From: Mercenaria mercenaria
Lineage: Eukaryota > Mollusca > Bivalvia > Venerida > Veneridae
NCBI RefSeq assembly: GCF_021730395.1
Contig: NC_069362.1
Span: forward strand, 65,923,501 to 65,987,500
DNA length: 64,000 nt
Direction: 5' to 3'
Shown here: piece after piece, positions 11,191-23,501 of the stretch
How positions within the stretch are numbered: the stretch's first letter is position 1
Layout of the letters: each line of letters starts with the position of its first letter
Translations under genes and position numbers: made by a program
Notes under the pieces: model-generated
The model's database searches: none
Told to the model about the DNA's origin: nothing
What the model saw: the letters and a program-made list of their open reading frames with translations, nothing else

Positions 11191-12175
11191 GAATTAATAG
11201 TTATCTGTCTTCAATGTCAGCTTTAATACAGTTGTATCAAAACACGGTTGTTTGAATTGAATAAAAAAGCTGAAGTCGAAAACACAGTGTTCACCAAACG
11301 ATGCATTTCAACATAACGTAGGTAACATCTTCGAAAACGTGTTGCATCTTCAGCTCTCGCTGGATCAGCTATTAGGAAAAACGTTAACCTATAATTGGCA
11401 TCGTATAAATATAATCGAAACTGAAAAAGAAACGCAAAAAATATTACAAAAAACAAACAGTCTGCATTGTAAGAATAATCATTATCTAAAAATCGGATGC
11501 ATTTCCTGTTCGGAGTGGCACTACAATCCCATTAGATTAATACAGTAAGACATACTCGGAAAATGTAAACATGAGATATAAAGAAATACACTGGATGATG
11601 AAATGCTGTTTTATTAAGACACACTACACATCATTATTCATCAACCTCACTATTATAATGGAAAATTGATGAAAGAAACATGTCTGCAATGCATAATTTA
11701 AATGACTCTAAAACCTATCTCTAAACTGTTGACTTAAAATGTGGTATTTCACTTTTTCGAATTAATTACAAAAAATGCATTTTTCTTACCAAAAGGTTGT
11801 GCTTTTTCATTAATTGCATGAGGTCAAAGTTTAGTATTAATAAATATTACATTACCCTAACATGGCAAAATATTTAAAAGCTTTTACAACTCGCATACAT
11901 TATTTTCGTGAGTGAGTAATGAGTCATTTCGAATCAACAGCGGCACTTGTTTTTAGTACAGAAAAAATTAACAGCAAAAGAAAATTACATCAGGAAAAAC
12001 CACTTTCAAAGAACGCTGCCATCCATACTACACTGCCCATAGAAATGAATACATGTATTAGGTTAAAATTGGCCCTCCTCATCAAAGATGATGAATTTTA
12101 CTGCAAAATATTTTAACTGCAGCAAACACTGGCCAAGCTCACTCACAATTCACAGGCACAAGTATCGGACCTGGG
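11191..12175. other. Unassigned intergenic DNA
   Basis: AT-rich DNA with no recognisable gene or repeat. The first ~280 bp still parallels the smeared sequence at about 2310-2530. Small frames at 11339-11548 (+) and 11919-12116 (+) have no motif or context. Confidence 0.5.
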
Positions 12176-13231
12176 ACAAAAATATGGCCTTGTTTTCATC
12201 CTAAATGAGTTCAAAATGAAAAATATGTAATGAATTATTAGCCCCTTCAAAAGATACATATGTCTACTGAAGGCCAGAATCTCGAGAATCGAGCCTGCGA
12301 GCAATGGGTTCCCTTCCCAGGCCGTTGTGAAATAAATTCTCTAGACAATTAAACAAACTACCTATCACTTTTTCCCGTATACATTTAGCTACAAAATGAG
12401 ACCGACCCCAAGTCTCTTGCCCTTCCCGTTCGTGAAATATCTATCAGGAAACGAGTGCTTTCCTGCTGAAAGTCCCTGATAGATAAAAATGCGGCACAAA
12501 GAATCGGTACGTAAACATAGACTAAAGTATGGTTGTCCGCCGAGTACGGCTCAAATTCAATAAAAAATACTAAATAGTATAAATAAATACATAAACTAGG
12601 GCCACTCACAATCGTCAGTAGCATCTCAAACACGCGATATTGGCGTTTAAAATTTTTCCACGGTCTTTCAATTGAATGCTACGCCATTGAACAGAATTAA
12701 TTAGGTATTTTTAAACGCAATCTCTGATTGGCCAATAGCGACACACCTCCGACAGATTCGCAACGTTTCGCACAAAATTACTCGGATATTATCGTATCGG
12801 TTTCAATGGCGGAGAATACAATTGAAAGACCGACGGAAAAATAAAAAAGTAAATATCGCGTGTAGCAGATGCTACTGACGGTGATGAGTGATTTCGTACC
12901 GTTTCGTTGTGCCACATTTCTATCTACCTGGAACTTGCAGCAGAAAGGCACTCGATTTCTGATAGACATTTCATGAACGGGGAGGGCTAGAGACTTGGGG
13001 TCGGTCTCATTTTGTAGCTAAATGTACACGTGAAATAGTGATAGGTAGTTTGTTCAATTGCCTAGAGAATTTATTTCACAGCGGTCCGGGAAATGAACCC
13101 ATTGCTCGCAGGCTCGATTCTCGAGATTCTGACCTTCAGTAGACATATGTATCTTTTGAAGGGGGTTCATATTTCACTACATATTTTTCATTTTGAACTC
13201 ATTTAGGATGAAAACAAACATATTTTTAGTT
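12176..13231. repeat. Large imperfect palindrome (~1.05 kb), foldback or non-autonomous DNA element
   Basis: The left arm (about 12176-12682) is the reverse complement of the right arm (about 12811-13231), around a ~130 bp spacer that contains cgcaatctctgattggccaa. Matching arm words include ctcgagaatcgagcctgcga with its complement near 13100, gagaccgaccccaagtctct with its complement near 12990, and cagtagcatc/gatgctactg near the centre. The arms differ by substitutions and small indels, so the element is not recent. No transposase is inside. Short frames at 12385-12633 and 12778-12969 lie within the arms and are not genes. Confidence 0.85.
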
Positions 13232-14545
13232 ACATATGAGCCATATATTTCTTTCTCGGCTCTCTAGAGGGGGAGAGAATAGTATCCCTTTTAGTAGATC
13301 ACCTTTTCCTTCCTACCAGGCGGGGAAAGTATTGCATTGTCCGATCACATGCCTGAGAAGATAACTCTGTTTTTTTCCTGGGGGAAACATTGGCCGCACT
13401 AAAGTGAGTTCTTGTAGATCTAGTGCTAGCATTATTATGACGTTACAAACTATATATACACCAACGTAGTATAAATAGAAAACTGAAATGATACAAAAAA
13501 AGTCGATAGTATTTCAGGCGACGCTCAGGGTTATTAGAAAAATAATTATAAAAAAAGAATGCGTTATGATCTCGTACAGAGATTTTTTATTGTCATGAGA
13601 GATTTTTAATGGAGATGTTAATTACACCTTTGTAAACAGAATCTCCCTGGGTTATTCTATCTTGATAATACATTGAAACCTATTCAGAGCAAACAAAATT
13701 ATAATTAAATATTTCATTCCTGGTATTAAGTGTTCCTACAATTTTGTCTACCATGATCATATAGAAGCTACTTAAAAAACCAATTCAGGAAATAGCCCTT
13801 TAATCCAACTTTTTAACGGACACAGTTTAGAGAAATACAAGGGTTGATCCAGAAGTAATGTCACTGAAGCCATAATAATATCTGTAGCGAAAAGATCATA
13901 CCCATACATGTGCACCTTGATCTATCTGCAATATTTTTTTAAACATTATTACAATTGAAATATCGACATAAACGGCAACATGACAACAGATATCGCCGCA
14001 CGTCAATAACGTTATTGAGGATTAAAATATGAATAAATGTATTGAACAGTGTTAGCATTACATTGCAAACTTTAACCTGCAATAACGTCAATTTACAAGT
14101 AATATACCCCAAAAAATGATTTGGCGTTAGTAAATCATTGTTTTGAGTTTAGATACGAAGAATTAGAGCAGTTTCGGGTATTACTGACCACTTCAGGTAC
14201 ACTTTACTGTCATCGATGACTACATCCACTTTTAGCTTTGTAAATACAAGCAAGCTGTAATCTGAACCTTACCTAACATGATAAGGATAAAATACAACAT
14301 GTAAAAGCATGTGTGTCATATATTGCTTCGAAAAATGTGAAGGTGGGTTACGTCGGCAGTAAGCGACCACAGGAGGCAATTACCGACCACCTTTTGACTT
14401 TAAAGAAAAACAAAGAAACATTGATTATTATTTGAAAAAAAAAAATCAGGAAAAACAACCAAATTCTATCCAATTTTCATCTCACAACTCAAAATCTACT
14501 TTTTGTTTACACTCCTAGCTGTCAAACAAGCTCAAAGTCTGTAAG
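13232..14545. other. Unassigned DNA including a repeat shared with 56340-56680
   Basis: No gene seen. The part at about 13560-13880 is a diverged copy of 56340-56680 (see the repeat entry). Near 14340-14400 there are several short GTCGGTAA-like and ACCGACCAC-like words, which recur just outside the other end of the neighbouring transposon (17042-17090). They may be decayed subterminal repeats of that transposon. Confidence 0.45.
13560..13880 (+). repeat. Dispersed repeat, copy 1 (partner at 56340-56680)
   Basis: Shared words in the same order include agagatttttaatggagatg / agaggagcttttaatggag, acagaatctccctgg / acagaatctctctgg, gaaatagccc, and at the end gttgatccagaagtaatgtc / attgctccaaaagtaatgcc. 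The terminal word resembles the ends of mariner-type DNA transposons, but no transposase is present. The family assignment is a guess; the pairing itself is clear by eye. Copy 1 lies about 3 kb downstream of the type 1 receptor and copy 2 about 0.7 kb upstream of a type 2 receptor. Confidence 0.6.
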
Positions 14546-14546
14546 A

Positions 14547-14760
14547 TTAAACACAATACTCGCAATGAAACAGGTAGTCGCTAAGCTGGCCGACAGAAAT
14601 ATCCAACAGAACAGCATCTCCAGTGCATGAGACATGCCATCTACGAGGGCACTTGACACACTTTACCAACTCTTCATCATCCTCATACACATCATCAGTA
14701 CGGCAGCCGGGACAAAGCTCTCTTTCGTTGTGACTATCATCAGAATCTTGATACCGAAGT
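14547..14760 (-). pseudogene. PHD-like zinc finger at the C-terminus of the transposase relic
   Basis: The minus-strand frame ending at the TAA at 14547-14549 reads CPGCRTDD, then acidic residues, VKCVKCPRRWHVSCTGD and finally FHCEYCV. The spacing C-x2-C ... C-x2-C-x4-H-x2-C ... C-x2-C is the Cys4-His-Cys3 pattern of a PHD finger, with the usual Trp just before the His. PHD fingers normally bind histone H3 tails, so the fused transposase may have used chromatin to choose targets. That role is inference. The finger itself has no stop in it, although the rest of the transposase is broken. Confidence 0.75.
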
Positions 14761-16108
14761 TTTATGTTTTTATTTTCATCATTGCTTTCAGACGAAGAAC
14801 TATCATTTCTACGTCTCTTCTGCTTTGACGGGCCTTTTGCGCTAGTTTAAGCTTTTTCTCTTCTGAGTCTTTTCTCTGCTCTTTCCTTTTTCTTTTGTTC
14901 TTGCATTTCTTGTTTCACCTTTTTCTTCTGTTCTCTCTCTTCTTGTCTCTTTTGTTTCGCTAACTCATCTGCATTTTTCTTTTCTTCTCCCTCTTCAAAC
15001 ATTCTGAGTGCTGCCGGAGAGTGCCTTTGGAAGTCTGGTAAAAAAGGTACTAGACTTGCGTTTCTGTCTTGGTACTGGAACAAAGAGAGACCCAAATGAT
15101 TCAGACACTGACGACTGGCGACTTTTTTATGACGTCAGTAAAGGTGAGATAGATGCAGTCATAGACTCTATGCATTGTGGAGGGTTTGTATTGTTAATAT
15201 CACATGTGCTGTTGGAGACTTGCTTTAACCCACCAAATGAATTCCCGCTGGCAGATGAGATATCTTTTATGGGCAAACTGTCTCCGGATAGTCATGGTAA
15301 AGCGTTTACATCAGCGGTAGTGTCTTGCTCTTTTAAGAAGATGTATCTTGATGTGTAGATAACATTCGTGGTGGATTGGCAATTTTAAATGGCTCTTATT
15401 TTGTCTTATCTATACCGTTGTGATCTAATGGGTACAGACCAGAACGCCTGAAGCCATGTGCTGCGTTTTCCAGTGTGCTTACTCTTAATGTTTCCCCAAT
15501 ATTCTCAAGCTGCCATTGTTTAAGTTTTTTTCCAGGCGGATTTCATGGGCGAAAAGAAGCCCACATCACAGGGCTGGAGAATGTGTGTGGCATTAGATAG
15601 CAAGCAACAGAGATTGATTCCATTATTGCTACAGTAAGTAGCAGCATCTCGAAGCAGTGCTGTGACCATCTACGAATAGTAGCACTGGCTTGGGGATGTT
15701 TTCATTTTCAACATACGAAGAGAAATGCTCAAGGAAGGCAAAAAACAGTTCGCTGTCTAACCATTCGTTACGGGTATGCCCATAGATTGCGGTCGGGAAC
15801 GCTTCTATACCAGTGTCTCTAAACTGTTCCCCAGGATAGACGCTCAGTGGTAGAACGTAGTGGCCAAATGCGCTGAAACAAACCATGACGGTGATCTGCT
15901 GCTAGTTACTTGACGACACATGGTACATATGACGGGCTCCTCTCTCAGCCAAAACTTTCCCAGTCTTTAGACACAATGGAAAGCCACTCTCGTCTACGAG
16001 GATCCCTGAGGAGACTTTGGCAATCTGGTACTTTAGACTGCAGGTATTCTACAAGCCCACCGAACCATCCCTGGATCATGGCGATATTCACAACTGAACG
16101 ATGGTGAC

Positions 16109-16562
16109 CTGTGGAAAACAAAATAAAAACTATATTAGTATTCCATTGTAGATATCTACTATTATGAATATGTTTATAACATTATGACAAAAAATATAAG
16201 AGCTTAATTTTAGAATGAGCATAATATAACTTTAAAACCAGTAGTGAGCTAGTATACCTCTGTGCAAAAACATAAACTAAAAGTCATTCAACCTGTGCGG
16301 TCTGTCAAAGTCAGTTTCTTTTTTAAGAATAATCTGGGCCCTTCATGTTTATATACGATGTATACGTAGAGCTATGTAGATCTAACAGGTATCCAAAATT
16401 AAAAAGTTAAAATCAGTATGGATTCAGATAAGATGTTTTATTGCACAGCAGCGTATATATTCAAGTTAACGTAAACGTATGTACATGTAATTGTAATGCG
16501 ATGGAAAGCTAACTCTTGCTAAAAGTTTATAAAATAACAGGGTACTGTAGCAACTCTCCTAC
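16109..16562 (-). other. Probable spliceosomal intron inside the transposase relic
   Basis: Transposase-like sequence stops after RRHPDLSELSAICL and resumes 454 bp later with sequence leading to the DESGF motif. The minus-strand boundaries are GT (16562-16561, in CTAGGTAGGAG) and AG (16110-16109, preceded by a T-rich tract ending TTTTCCACAG). No transposase-like peptide is visible between them. An intron is the simplest explanation; an insertion with chance splice-like ends is the alternative. Confidence 0.6.
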
Positions 16563-17065
16563 CTAGACAGATTGCTGAAAGCTCAGACAGGTCTGGATGA
16601 CGTCTTTTAAACGCATAAAACCAATCCTTTCTAGGCTTGTTGTTTCTGAATGTGTTGTTACGACCGTCCAGATCAATGATTTTCTTCACCTCTGTAAGGA
16701 GTTCATCTCGTGTCAGAGGATACCCTATCGCGGCCATTAGTTTTATATAGTCACAGAGAACGATCTCTTCTGCCTTTGTGAGTAATGTAGCTGGACCCGG
16801 GCGAACTCTTTCCTCAGGACTACATTGTACGTCTCGACAACTTCAGTAAGGTGGTTTTGTGCACACCATACAATTCAGCAGCTTTCCGTCTGGATAATGT
16901 AAAATAAAATCTGTAAAAAGATCTGAATTGACGCTTGCAATAGCTTGTTTTACCGTCAAAGGTGGTGAGTATTTGCGCCACAAAACCATCGTTTTCTGGA
17001 AAAGAAAGTGAAATCAATTTAAAAAAATTCTCCAAAGAAAATGGCGGTCGATAACTACCGACCAT

Positions 17066-18340
17066 ACTATAATGTGTCGGTAGTCACCGACCTCCCTCTC
17101 TTCAAGGTCAAATAAGACGTGGAGTAAAGTAGACACATAAATTAATTCGCAAAGTAACTTCATCAATTGGTGTCAACGTCTACAAATATTCAACAAATAA
17201 GAAGATATAAAGATAAATGTTTACAAAAACTTCCCACCCTCTTAGTTATCAGCGTATTTTTTAAGAAAAGAAATAGTATCTTGTTTTGTACAGGAAGCCG
17301 GCTTGTCTTTCAAAAACACTACATACAAGACAAAATGGCGCCGAACGGTTCCGGGAAAGATGGATGATGTCATTTATGACGTCAAACGTTTGATTGACAC
17401 GATGTTACTGCAACTAATAAGACATGTAATTATGTGGTCGGATAACTGCAGACAGTCGGTAAAACACGAAAGCTCAGCCGGAGTGATATAATAATATGCA
17501 TCTGAACGATAAACAATGATTTTTCCCAAGAGCATTGCAATATAATATTTCTATTCTAATACGTTATCAAGGAGTACCATCACTCCGGGAGACGTAAGTT
17601 CCAACGTAAGTCATGTCTCAACGGTATCACGTGACAACATCTCAACGACGGTTGGTTACTGTATCGCTCAGTATGACACGGCTGATAAAATTTAATTTTC
17701 ATATATAATAATTACATTAATTACATTTAGTTGTGTCTTTGCATGAACATGTATTCAGATTCTAAAAGTAATCACACAAATTGATTAAAACATTCGGATT
17801 TTAAAAACATTCGTCTGTTATTGAGTAAATAGAAGTATTTTGCAACTTTTCCAGAGTGAATTTATATTACACGTTTTCAAGAAAGTAATTATAGACAGTC
17901 AATGATAATCTACATGCAATGCCAGTTTTAATCTCAGAAATATATTTCTGCAACTGCTTTATCAAAAATCACTCAATATTTATCTAATATGTTCCTCACT
18001 CTAACCGATGATGTTACAAACTCTAAACGAAGACACAGGCAAGAGTTACTGACACTCATCGAAGTATTGCGGCTAAAGACATAAATTATATTTGAGTAAA
18101 ACATACCAGCAAAACTAAATGTGAATTTGTTCAAAGTGTGTAGTAGTTTATTTTGATCTCGTTTTTCCATTGAACGGTTTTCCCAAGATATCTTAGTTAA
18201 AATGCAAGCACATGTACGGTGACACAGAGTTGACTTATACTATTGCGTACGCACATCTTAATTATAATACAGTCCGTAAAAAGATCCTTTTGAAGCACAT
18301 GACGCAACTAAGCAACATAAAGTGAGCAAATAATTATAGG
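17066..18340. other. Unassigned DNA
   Basis: No gene recognised. Near 17330 there is a word caaaatggcgccgaac followed by two CRE-like half-palindromes (gatgtcatttatgacgtcaa), which could belong to a promoter, but no convincing exon follows. Frames at 17167-17367, 17303-17491 (+) and 17973-18170 (-) carry no motif. Confidence 0.4.
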
Positions 18341-18446
18341 TTATTAGATTTGTATCGAAAATTATGCACGAGTTCAGCGCGACTTTAGGAGCGCAACATT
18401 CTTCCGCGAAAGAACGAGTGCATGTTTCTCGATGCAAATCTAATAA
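18341..18446. repeat. Short foldback repeat (~106 bp)
   Basis: The left end (ttattagatttgtatcg...attatgcacgag) and the right end (gagtgcat...tcgatgcaaatctaataa) are inverted copies with a few mismatches, around a GC-richer middle (cagcgcgactttaggagcgc). The size and form fit a MITE. No target duplication was established. Confidence 0.65.
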
Positions 18447-18569
18447 TCGTTTTATTACATAGACATACTACACTTGTAATTATTATATAAATTATATAAA
18501 TTTGTTCTTTAGCCTTGGTAAAACTGAAAATATCGTCGTTAAAGAACTTATAAACGTGACGACATGCAT

Positions 18570-18660
18570 GAAACTGACGTCATAAATGACGTCACGCACC
18601 AGATATGAAACTGGAACGTCAATATGTAAAATATTGACGTCTCAGGTTCCACTGTAATTT
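18570..18660. promoter_or_regulatory. Cluster of CRE-like palindromes
   Basis: Within about 70 bp there are two TGACGTCA words (ctgacgtcataaatgacgtcacg, about 18578-18597, overlapping the family consensus for CREB/ATF binding). A short hairpin follows, made of cgtcaatat and atattgacg around gtaaa (about 18618-18641). No adjacent gene was identified, so a regulatory role is speculative. A similar pair of CRE words occurs near 26157-26185. Confidence 0.35.
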
Positions 18661-19011
18661 AACGGAATGTGTAATTAAGTATGTATTAATAGCTAATACG
18701 TTTACACGTTCTTACTAATATATTCCTAAGTAATAAGTATTACCTGCGGACGAAATGAGTGATACGCCTGCACGTGCAAAAACAACATGTGTACGCAATA
18801 GCTAATTTCTGTGCAAAGTTCTAGAAGTAATGCTTCACGATCTGTATTATATATGCAATGTTGATTTTTGGCGTACACATGTATCAGGTATTACGTGTTC
18901 ACGTATATATATTACATGTACACGTATTAATTATTACGTGTGCGTGTATAGGCGATTTTGAGCTCACTAAGTAACATTAATGAAGAGTTTTACGTCACTC
19001 TGAGACCATTA

Positions 19012-19213
19012 AAGATAATAAGGCGACTTTAAAGCTTTTCGTGGTGTCCCTCTGAACATTATTTCATATACCGACGGGCACCTGGGTAGAGAAAACGACC
19101 TACTGCAATCTTTCTTACATGAAAGAATCCCACACCCAAAGCGAAACTTCTAGCACATGGTTGAGGGGGGCAAGTGATTCGAAGTCAGCGACCACTCGGC
19201 TACGGAGGCCTTT
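19012..19213 (-). mobile_element. tRNA-derived SINE (type with TAGCCGAGTGG head)
   Basis: Read on the minus strand, the element starts with ggcctccgtagccgagtgg, a perfect RNA polymerase III A box (TAGCCGAGTGG), followed by a B box-like gacttcgaatc. A body containing ctacccaggtgcccgtcgg then ends near gactttaaagtcgcc. The head resembles a serine or leucine tRNA. Some tRNA-like positions seem shortened, so it is a diverged copy. The length (~200 bp) is typical of a SINE; related copies are common in molluscan genomes as far as I recall. Confidence 0.75.
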
Positions 19214-21285
19214 TACGTTATAACTTACTACGTGCGCATAGAATATACAATGCCCTTTTAAATAATTGTAACAGGACTGACCAACGTATCGACTTGATCA
19301 AGATTTTACCGGACGGACAGACGGACGAAAAATGGTCACAATTTCTGATTTAAATTAACCCAGGTTCATTATTATGTTAAATTGAAATCTATTTTGTTTG
19401 ACCACTAAAAGAAAAACCAGTTTAGAGTACACAAATACTTTATTGTCCTTATAATATTTTACTGCATCTTATCAATGATAATTATCTGAAATATACTCAA
19501 AATCTGAATTAAAAATTTACTGAGAGGAAAGAAGGATAAAGGGAGAAATGACCAGTCTGGCGACAACAGGTAAAGGTTTCCTTGAGAGTCTGTAGATCTG
19601 GCAAAAGTACATGGAGAAAATTCAGTACATATAGCAAAATGTTCCCGCCAAAACTTGCATGAAATACGACATATTGATAAAAGTATCTGAAAAGGGATGA
19701 TACAAAAATATCTCTATACTGTATAAAATGATATAAGTTCAAAAATGCAAAAGAATAAAATAGCTGTATGGGAGCTTATTGAACTGCCCTTCTTGCATTT
19801 ACTAATTCAAACAAGATGAAGAAAAGGATAAAAGCAAGAAATGCATGTTCTTTTCTCTATAAAGATACTAATATAGGTAGAAAAGTCTCAGTTGACTGAA
19901 CTTAAAATTAGGCCAGACTTAAAATATCGTTGTTTTAAAGTCATCATATAAAGAAAAGGTTACTAGCAATATAATACCGGCTCAATACCCACTTCTCCGT
20001 TTATTATAACAACAACAAAAAGTCATCTGGTGTAAGTTAATACAAACTAAGCCAAAGTCGGCGTTGAAGTATTTCAACACTTACAAACTAGCATCTACTG
20101 TTATACCGGTATATTACATTGATGATGGTTACCGGTACTTATATTCGAAAGTTGATTATCTCTTTTTACGTGCAAGTTTGTTTCTCCTGAGTTGTAGTGC
20201 ATCTTACTCACTTATGTCAAAACACATTAATAGTATTTGGTACATAACCCCAATGAAAAAGGTGTAAGAGGAGTCCCTTTCACAAAAAGGTCGTCTGCAT
20301 CATTCTGGATATAGTACCTTAACAATCTCTTTAAGCCTTGCTGCATTAGCCTGACTGCTTTTAACTTAGCCTGTGGTATGCTACATGTGATATAAGCATT
20401 ATTTTCACATCCCTTAAGATGATTCTACTGCTTCCTTAGAATGCAGCCTAAATTCTAGACTACTTTAGAAGAAATTGCTACCGTAATAAAGCAATTATTA
20501 ATAAAATAGTTTGAAGGTTATAATTATACGCATTTTTTAGTTTTAAAAGATGAACACATGAATGAATAAATAAATAAATAAATATTAAATTTTTTACTTT
20601 GACCGCGTTAATAAATGATTGTTGCTTTTGTATATTTAATAATACTAAATTATTAAATTAAACATGCAAAATTTAATATAGATTGCTCTTAATTTTGTTT
20701 TGTTTTGTTTAAAAGACAATAACCTTCAGTTTGTATCATATAGCTTTTATAGGATTTTGTTCGTTGAGTTTGATAATAAATTGCATCGGTTGATCTGTGA
20801 CCCTCATGTTGAGAGGGCTGTTTGTACATTTTGTTAATGTAATTACTATCTTGTGCTGGTATTTCTTAAAAACATGCCATATTGGCTACCCGGGTCAGTT
20901 GCAACGACGCATTTTGGCTATCTTTATATGTGGGCCGCTGTCGCATTGTCCTATGATGGGACATATTATTGTTGTGGTACCTATACAGCCATCTGCCTCT
21001 ACAATTGGCAGCGATTGTTATATCTTCCATATTGTACTTCGTATATGTACATAGGTGTTGGCACCGATTATTATTAATATAGCATTGTTCATAGTGCCTG
21101 TGTAGCAGCAAGGGAACAGTAAGGAAACTTTCAAAACAAGAGGATGCATTTAGGTTGTCCAATTTTAGGAAAAATATTACCAAAGAACACATTCGTCATC
21201 ATCAGAAACTACATTGGGCAGTATTGTTACTTTATTGGTCCTTTCAATACAGGTTGGGTAAAAAATACATTTCACAAGAATATAT
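19214..21285. other. Unassigned DNA
   Basis: No gene, RNA or strong repeat recognised in this 2 kb. Frames at 19509-19742 (-), 20064-20267 (+), 20797-21054 (+) and 20866-21192 (-) are short, overlap one another, and show no domain motif. The sequence is AT-rich, with small simple repeats (aaataaat at about 20565-20585, ttttgttttg near 20695). Confidence 0.45.
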
Positions 21286-21520
21286 GAGCCGCGCCAAGGG
21301 AAAACCAACATAGTGGGTGTGCGACCAGCATGGATCCAGACCAGCCTGCGCATCCGCGCAGTCTGGTCAGGCTCCATGCTGTTCGCTTTTAAAGCCTATT
21401 GGAATTGGAGAAACTGTTAGCGAACAGCATGGATCCTGACCAGACTGCGCGGATGCGCAGGCTGGTCTGGATCCATGCTGGTCGCACACCCACTATGTTG
21501 GTTTTCCCATGGCACGGCTC
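21286..21520. mobile_element. Foldback MITE, copy 1 (~235 bp)
   Basis: The copy begins gagccgcgccaagggaaaac and ends gttttcccatggcacggctc. Two ~100-bp arms (containing agcatggatccagaccagcc and ctgcgcatccgcgcag) are inverted copies around a short AT-rich middle (cctattggaattggagaaac). The arms are rich in short inner palindromes, so single strands would fold into a near-perfect hairpin. Frames through the arms (peptides like MDPDQTARMRRLVWIHAG) are by-products. Three more copies are in the window: 24980-25213, 31257-31491 and 38080-38292. Confidence 0.92.
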
Positions 21521-22953
21521 ATATTTTCAAGCCCTTAAGATGGGAGTATGTTCAAAGGTACTTAGGACTGAAATTTGCATTGATGTGCTATAAATGTAAA
21601 TACATTGTGTTTGGAAATACCAGGATGTACATTAGTACGACTGATACCTGACATATCGGGGTGTGTGTTAGGTAGCTGACATGTATGTTATCTTAGCTTG
21701 TATACTAGATGTTATTGTTGTTCCAACGTGTTTAGGCGTTACATAAAAGTGTAATTCAATTTGGAAATTCATACATAGTTTTCTATATATATATAACTGT
21801 ACGAAACAAATACCGTTATTTAATACAATTATACAGACTTTAAGACTTTAATAACAATACATGTACGTACATAGGTAATTTCTGGTTGTTACTTTACACG
21901 TGTATCTGTTGGGTACTTCTTGCATTATCTACATTTTCACTGTATAGCATAGGGCCTGATGTGACTACACAGATTAAATACACTGTTCAAGGTGTCCATA
22001 AATCAAGGGAATGAGATACAGTTAACGTTTCAATTTGTATGGGATATGATATAAAATAACAAATTTGAATGTATGCTATGAAATTCAGCTGGATACAGAT
22101 AGCAAATTGGTGTGTAAACTATACAGGATATGTGTAATGTATTTCAGTTATGGGTAACATATCGGGTTGTTTGTTATGCAGCTGTGATATATTTATCAGA
22201 TCAGTTATATTTTCTGGAACGGAAATGACAATTTTAGCCCGTCGGGATGTATAATACATATTTATCATACAGTTAACATAACACATCGGGGTGTTATTGT
22301 TATACTTTAAAAAAAAAACAAAAAAAAACGTTGTAGGGTTTCAGTAACATCTCAAAAAGTACAGGTCTTGCAATTATCAGATGAGAATCTAAGCTTTTTG
22401 CGTTGTATTTAAATGCTTTGATACTAACCCGTAGTGTTTCTTTATCGATTTACTTTTGTATGTTTAAATTGTTTATCACTGTGCACGAAGTAACTATAAA
22501 CACTGGTAGTTGTAACGGTTTTCACATTTTTACTTAGATTTTGGCTAGCACCGCATTCTTTTGTTTTATCAGTAAACTTTTAGATGTTCCTATGTTATTA
22601 TTGACCATCTTCTGTAGTCAGTTAATACATATACGCTTTTAATGACCCCATATTTCTGGTTTGCACTTTTATCAAATTTAATTTGTTCCATGTCATGTTA
22701 CTGCCGATACAGACTGTACTTTAACCAATCATACCTTATCGTTGTTCATGTGAACAAGTTTTACGTTGTTTTTCGCAAGTGAACATTGGGTTTGTACTGA
22801 CAGAAAACTTTAGTACGGATTGTATTACGGGTCGCATATGATGAATTTAGTGCCAAAAAGTACTATCAATTTTTGCTCAGCTATAATCTTTGTCACATCA
22901 CATATGTTGTATAGCTACTGTAAACCTTGCATCTTATGTGATATCATTGTATT
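21521..22953. other. Unassigned DNA with a loosely recurring motif
   Basis: No gene seen. The word atatcggg(g/t)tgt recurs at about 21654, 22158 and 22282 in similar contexts (taacatatcggg, acatatcggggtgt, acacatcggggtgt), each followed by a TA-rich stretch. This suggests a very diverged tandem repeat of irregular spacing. Nothing else was recognised. Confidence 0.4.
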
Positions 22954-23268
22954 ACCTTGTACCTTATGCAATCCATTTATTACGATCTGAGTACAATGGC
23001 GTTTATAGTTAGTTCATTGCTTGTTAACCGTAATCATTGGGGTGTGGTCACACATGACAGCAACGTCGGCACTTGTAAATTTTTGTCTCTCTGTATCTAT
23101 ATTTACGACCTTGTACCTTATGCAATCCATTTATTACGATCTGAGTACAATGGTGTTTATAGTAAGTTCATTGCTTGTTAACCGTGATCACTGAGGTGTG
23201 GTCACACAGGACAGCAACGTCGGCACTTGTAATTTTTTTCTCTCTGTAGGCCCGATCAATATTTACGA
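22954..23268 (+). repeat. Direct tandem duplication, 154-bp unit, two copies
   Basis: The unit starting accttgtaccttatgcaatc at 22954 repeats at 23108. Both copies contain attacgatctgagtacaatgg, gtgtggtcacaca and cagcaacgtcggcacttgta. They differ by a handful of substitutions, so this is a local duplication of moderate age. The frames at 22957-23181 and 23198-23413 run through it and are not supported as genes. Confidence 0.85.
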
Positions 23269-23501
23269 CTTTCGTTTTTATGTCTCATTGTTATGCACCT
23301 CTCACATAGGCATATGCATTCTTTATTTCAGTGTGTGCAAAGCACATGTTACTTATTATTCACATAGTCTGCTAATCTTTTTACTATTGCTACTTCATTT
23401 TGGTTCTCCATAATGATGGTTTCTAGTCAGCACACCTAGTCAAATTATTTTCACACACTGTTTCCCTTGCTCTCTCTCGCCTCTTTGGTTGGACTGATTT
23501 T

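Larger units (their letters stand above)
14547..17065 (-). mobile_element. Decayed pogo/Tigger-type DNA transposon
   Basis: Read on the minus strand, the parts come in the order expected for a pogo/Tigger transposase. First is a Psq-type helix-turn-helix (RRKAAELYGVHKTTLL, about 16820-16900), then a CENP-B-type helix-turn-helix (GYPLTRDELL to RRHPDLS, 16560-16800). The DDE domain follows, with DESGF (15983-15994), FVDGH (15665-15680) and THILQPCDVG (about 15560-15600). Last come a charged coiled coil (14847-15000) and a PHD-like finger. A likely intron lies at 16109-16562 (donor CTAG/GTAGG, acceptor TTTTCCACAG/GT). At least one in-frame stop, just after MYHVSSSN, and three or more frameshifts mean it is dead. 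Clear terminal inverted repeats were not found; the ends given are those of the coding relic. Confidence 0.85.

Noticed and set aside
14847-15095. Charged coiled-coil frame as a possible separate host gene
   Set aside because: It lies between the DDE remnants and the PHD-like finger on the same strand and is the linker of the transposase relic.
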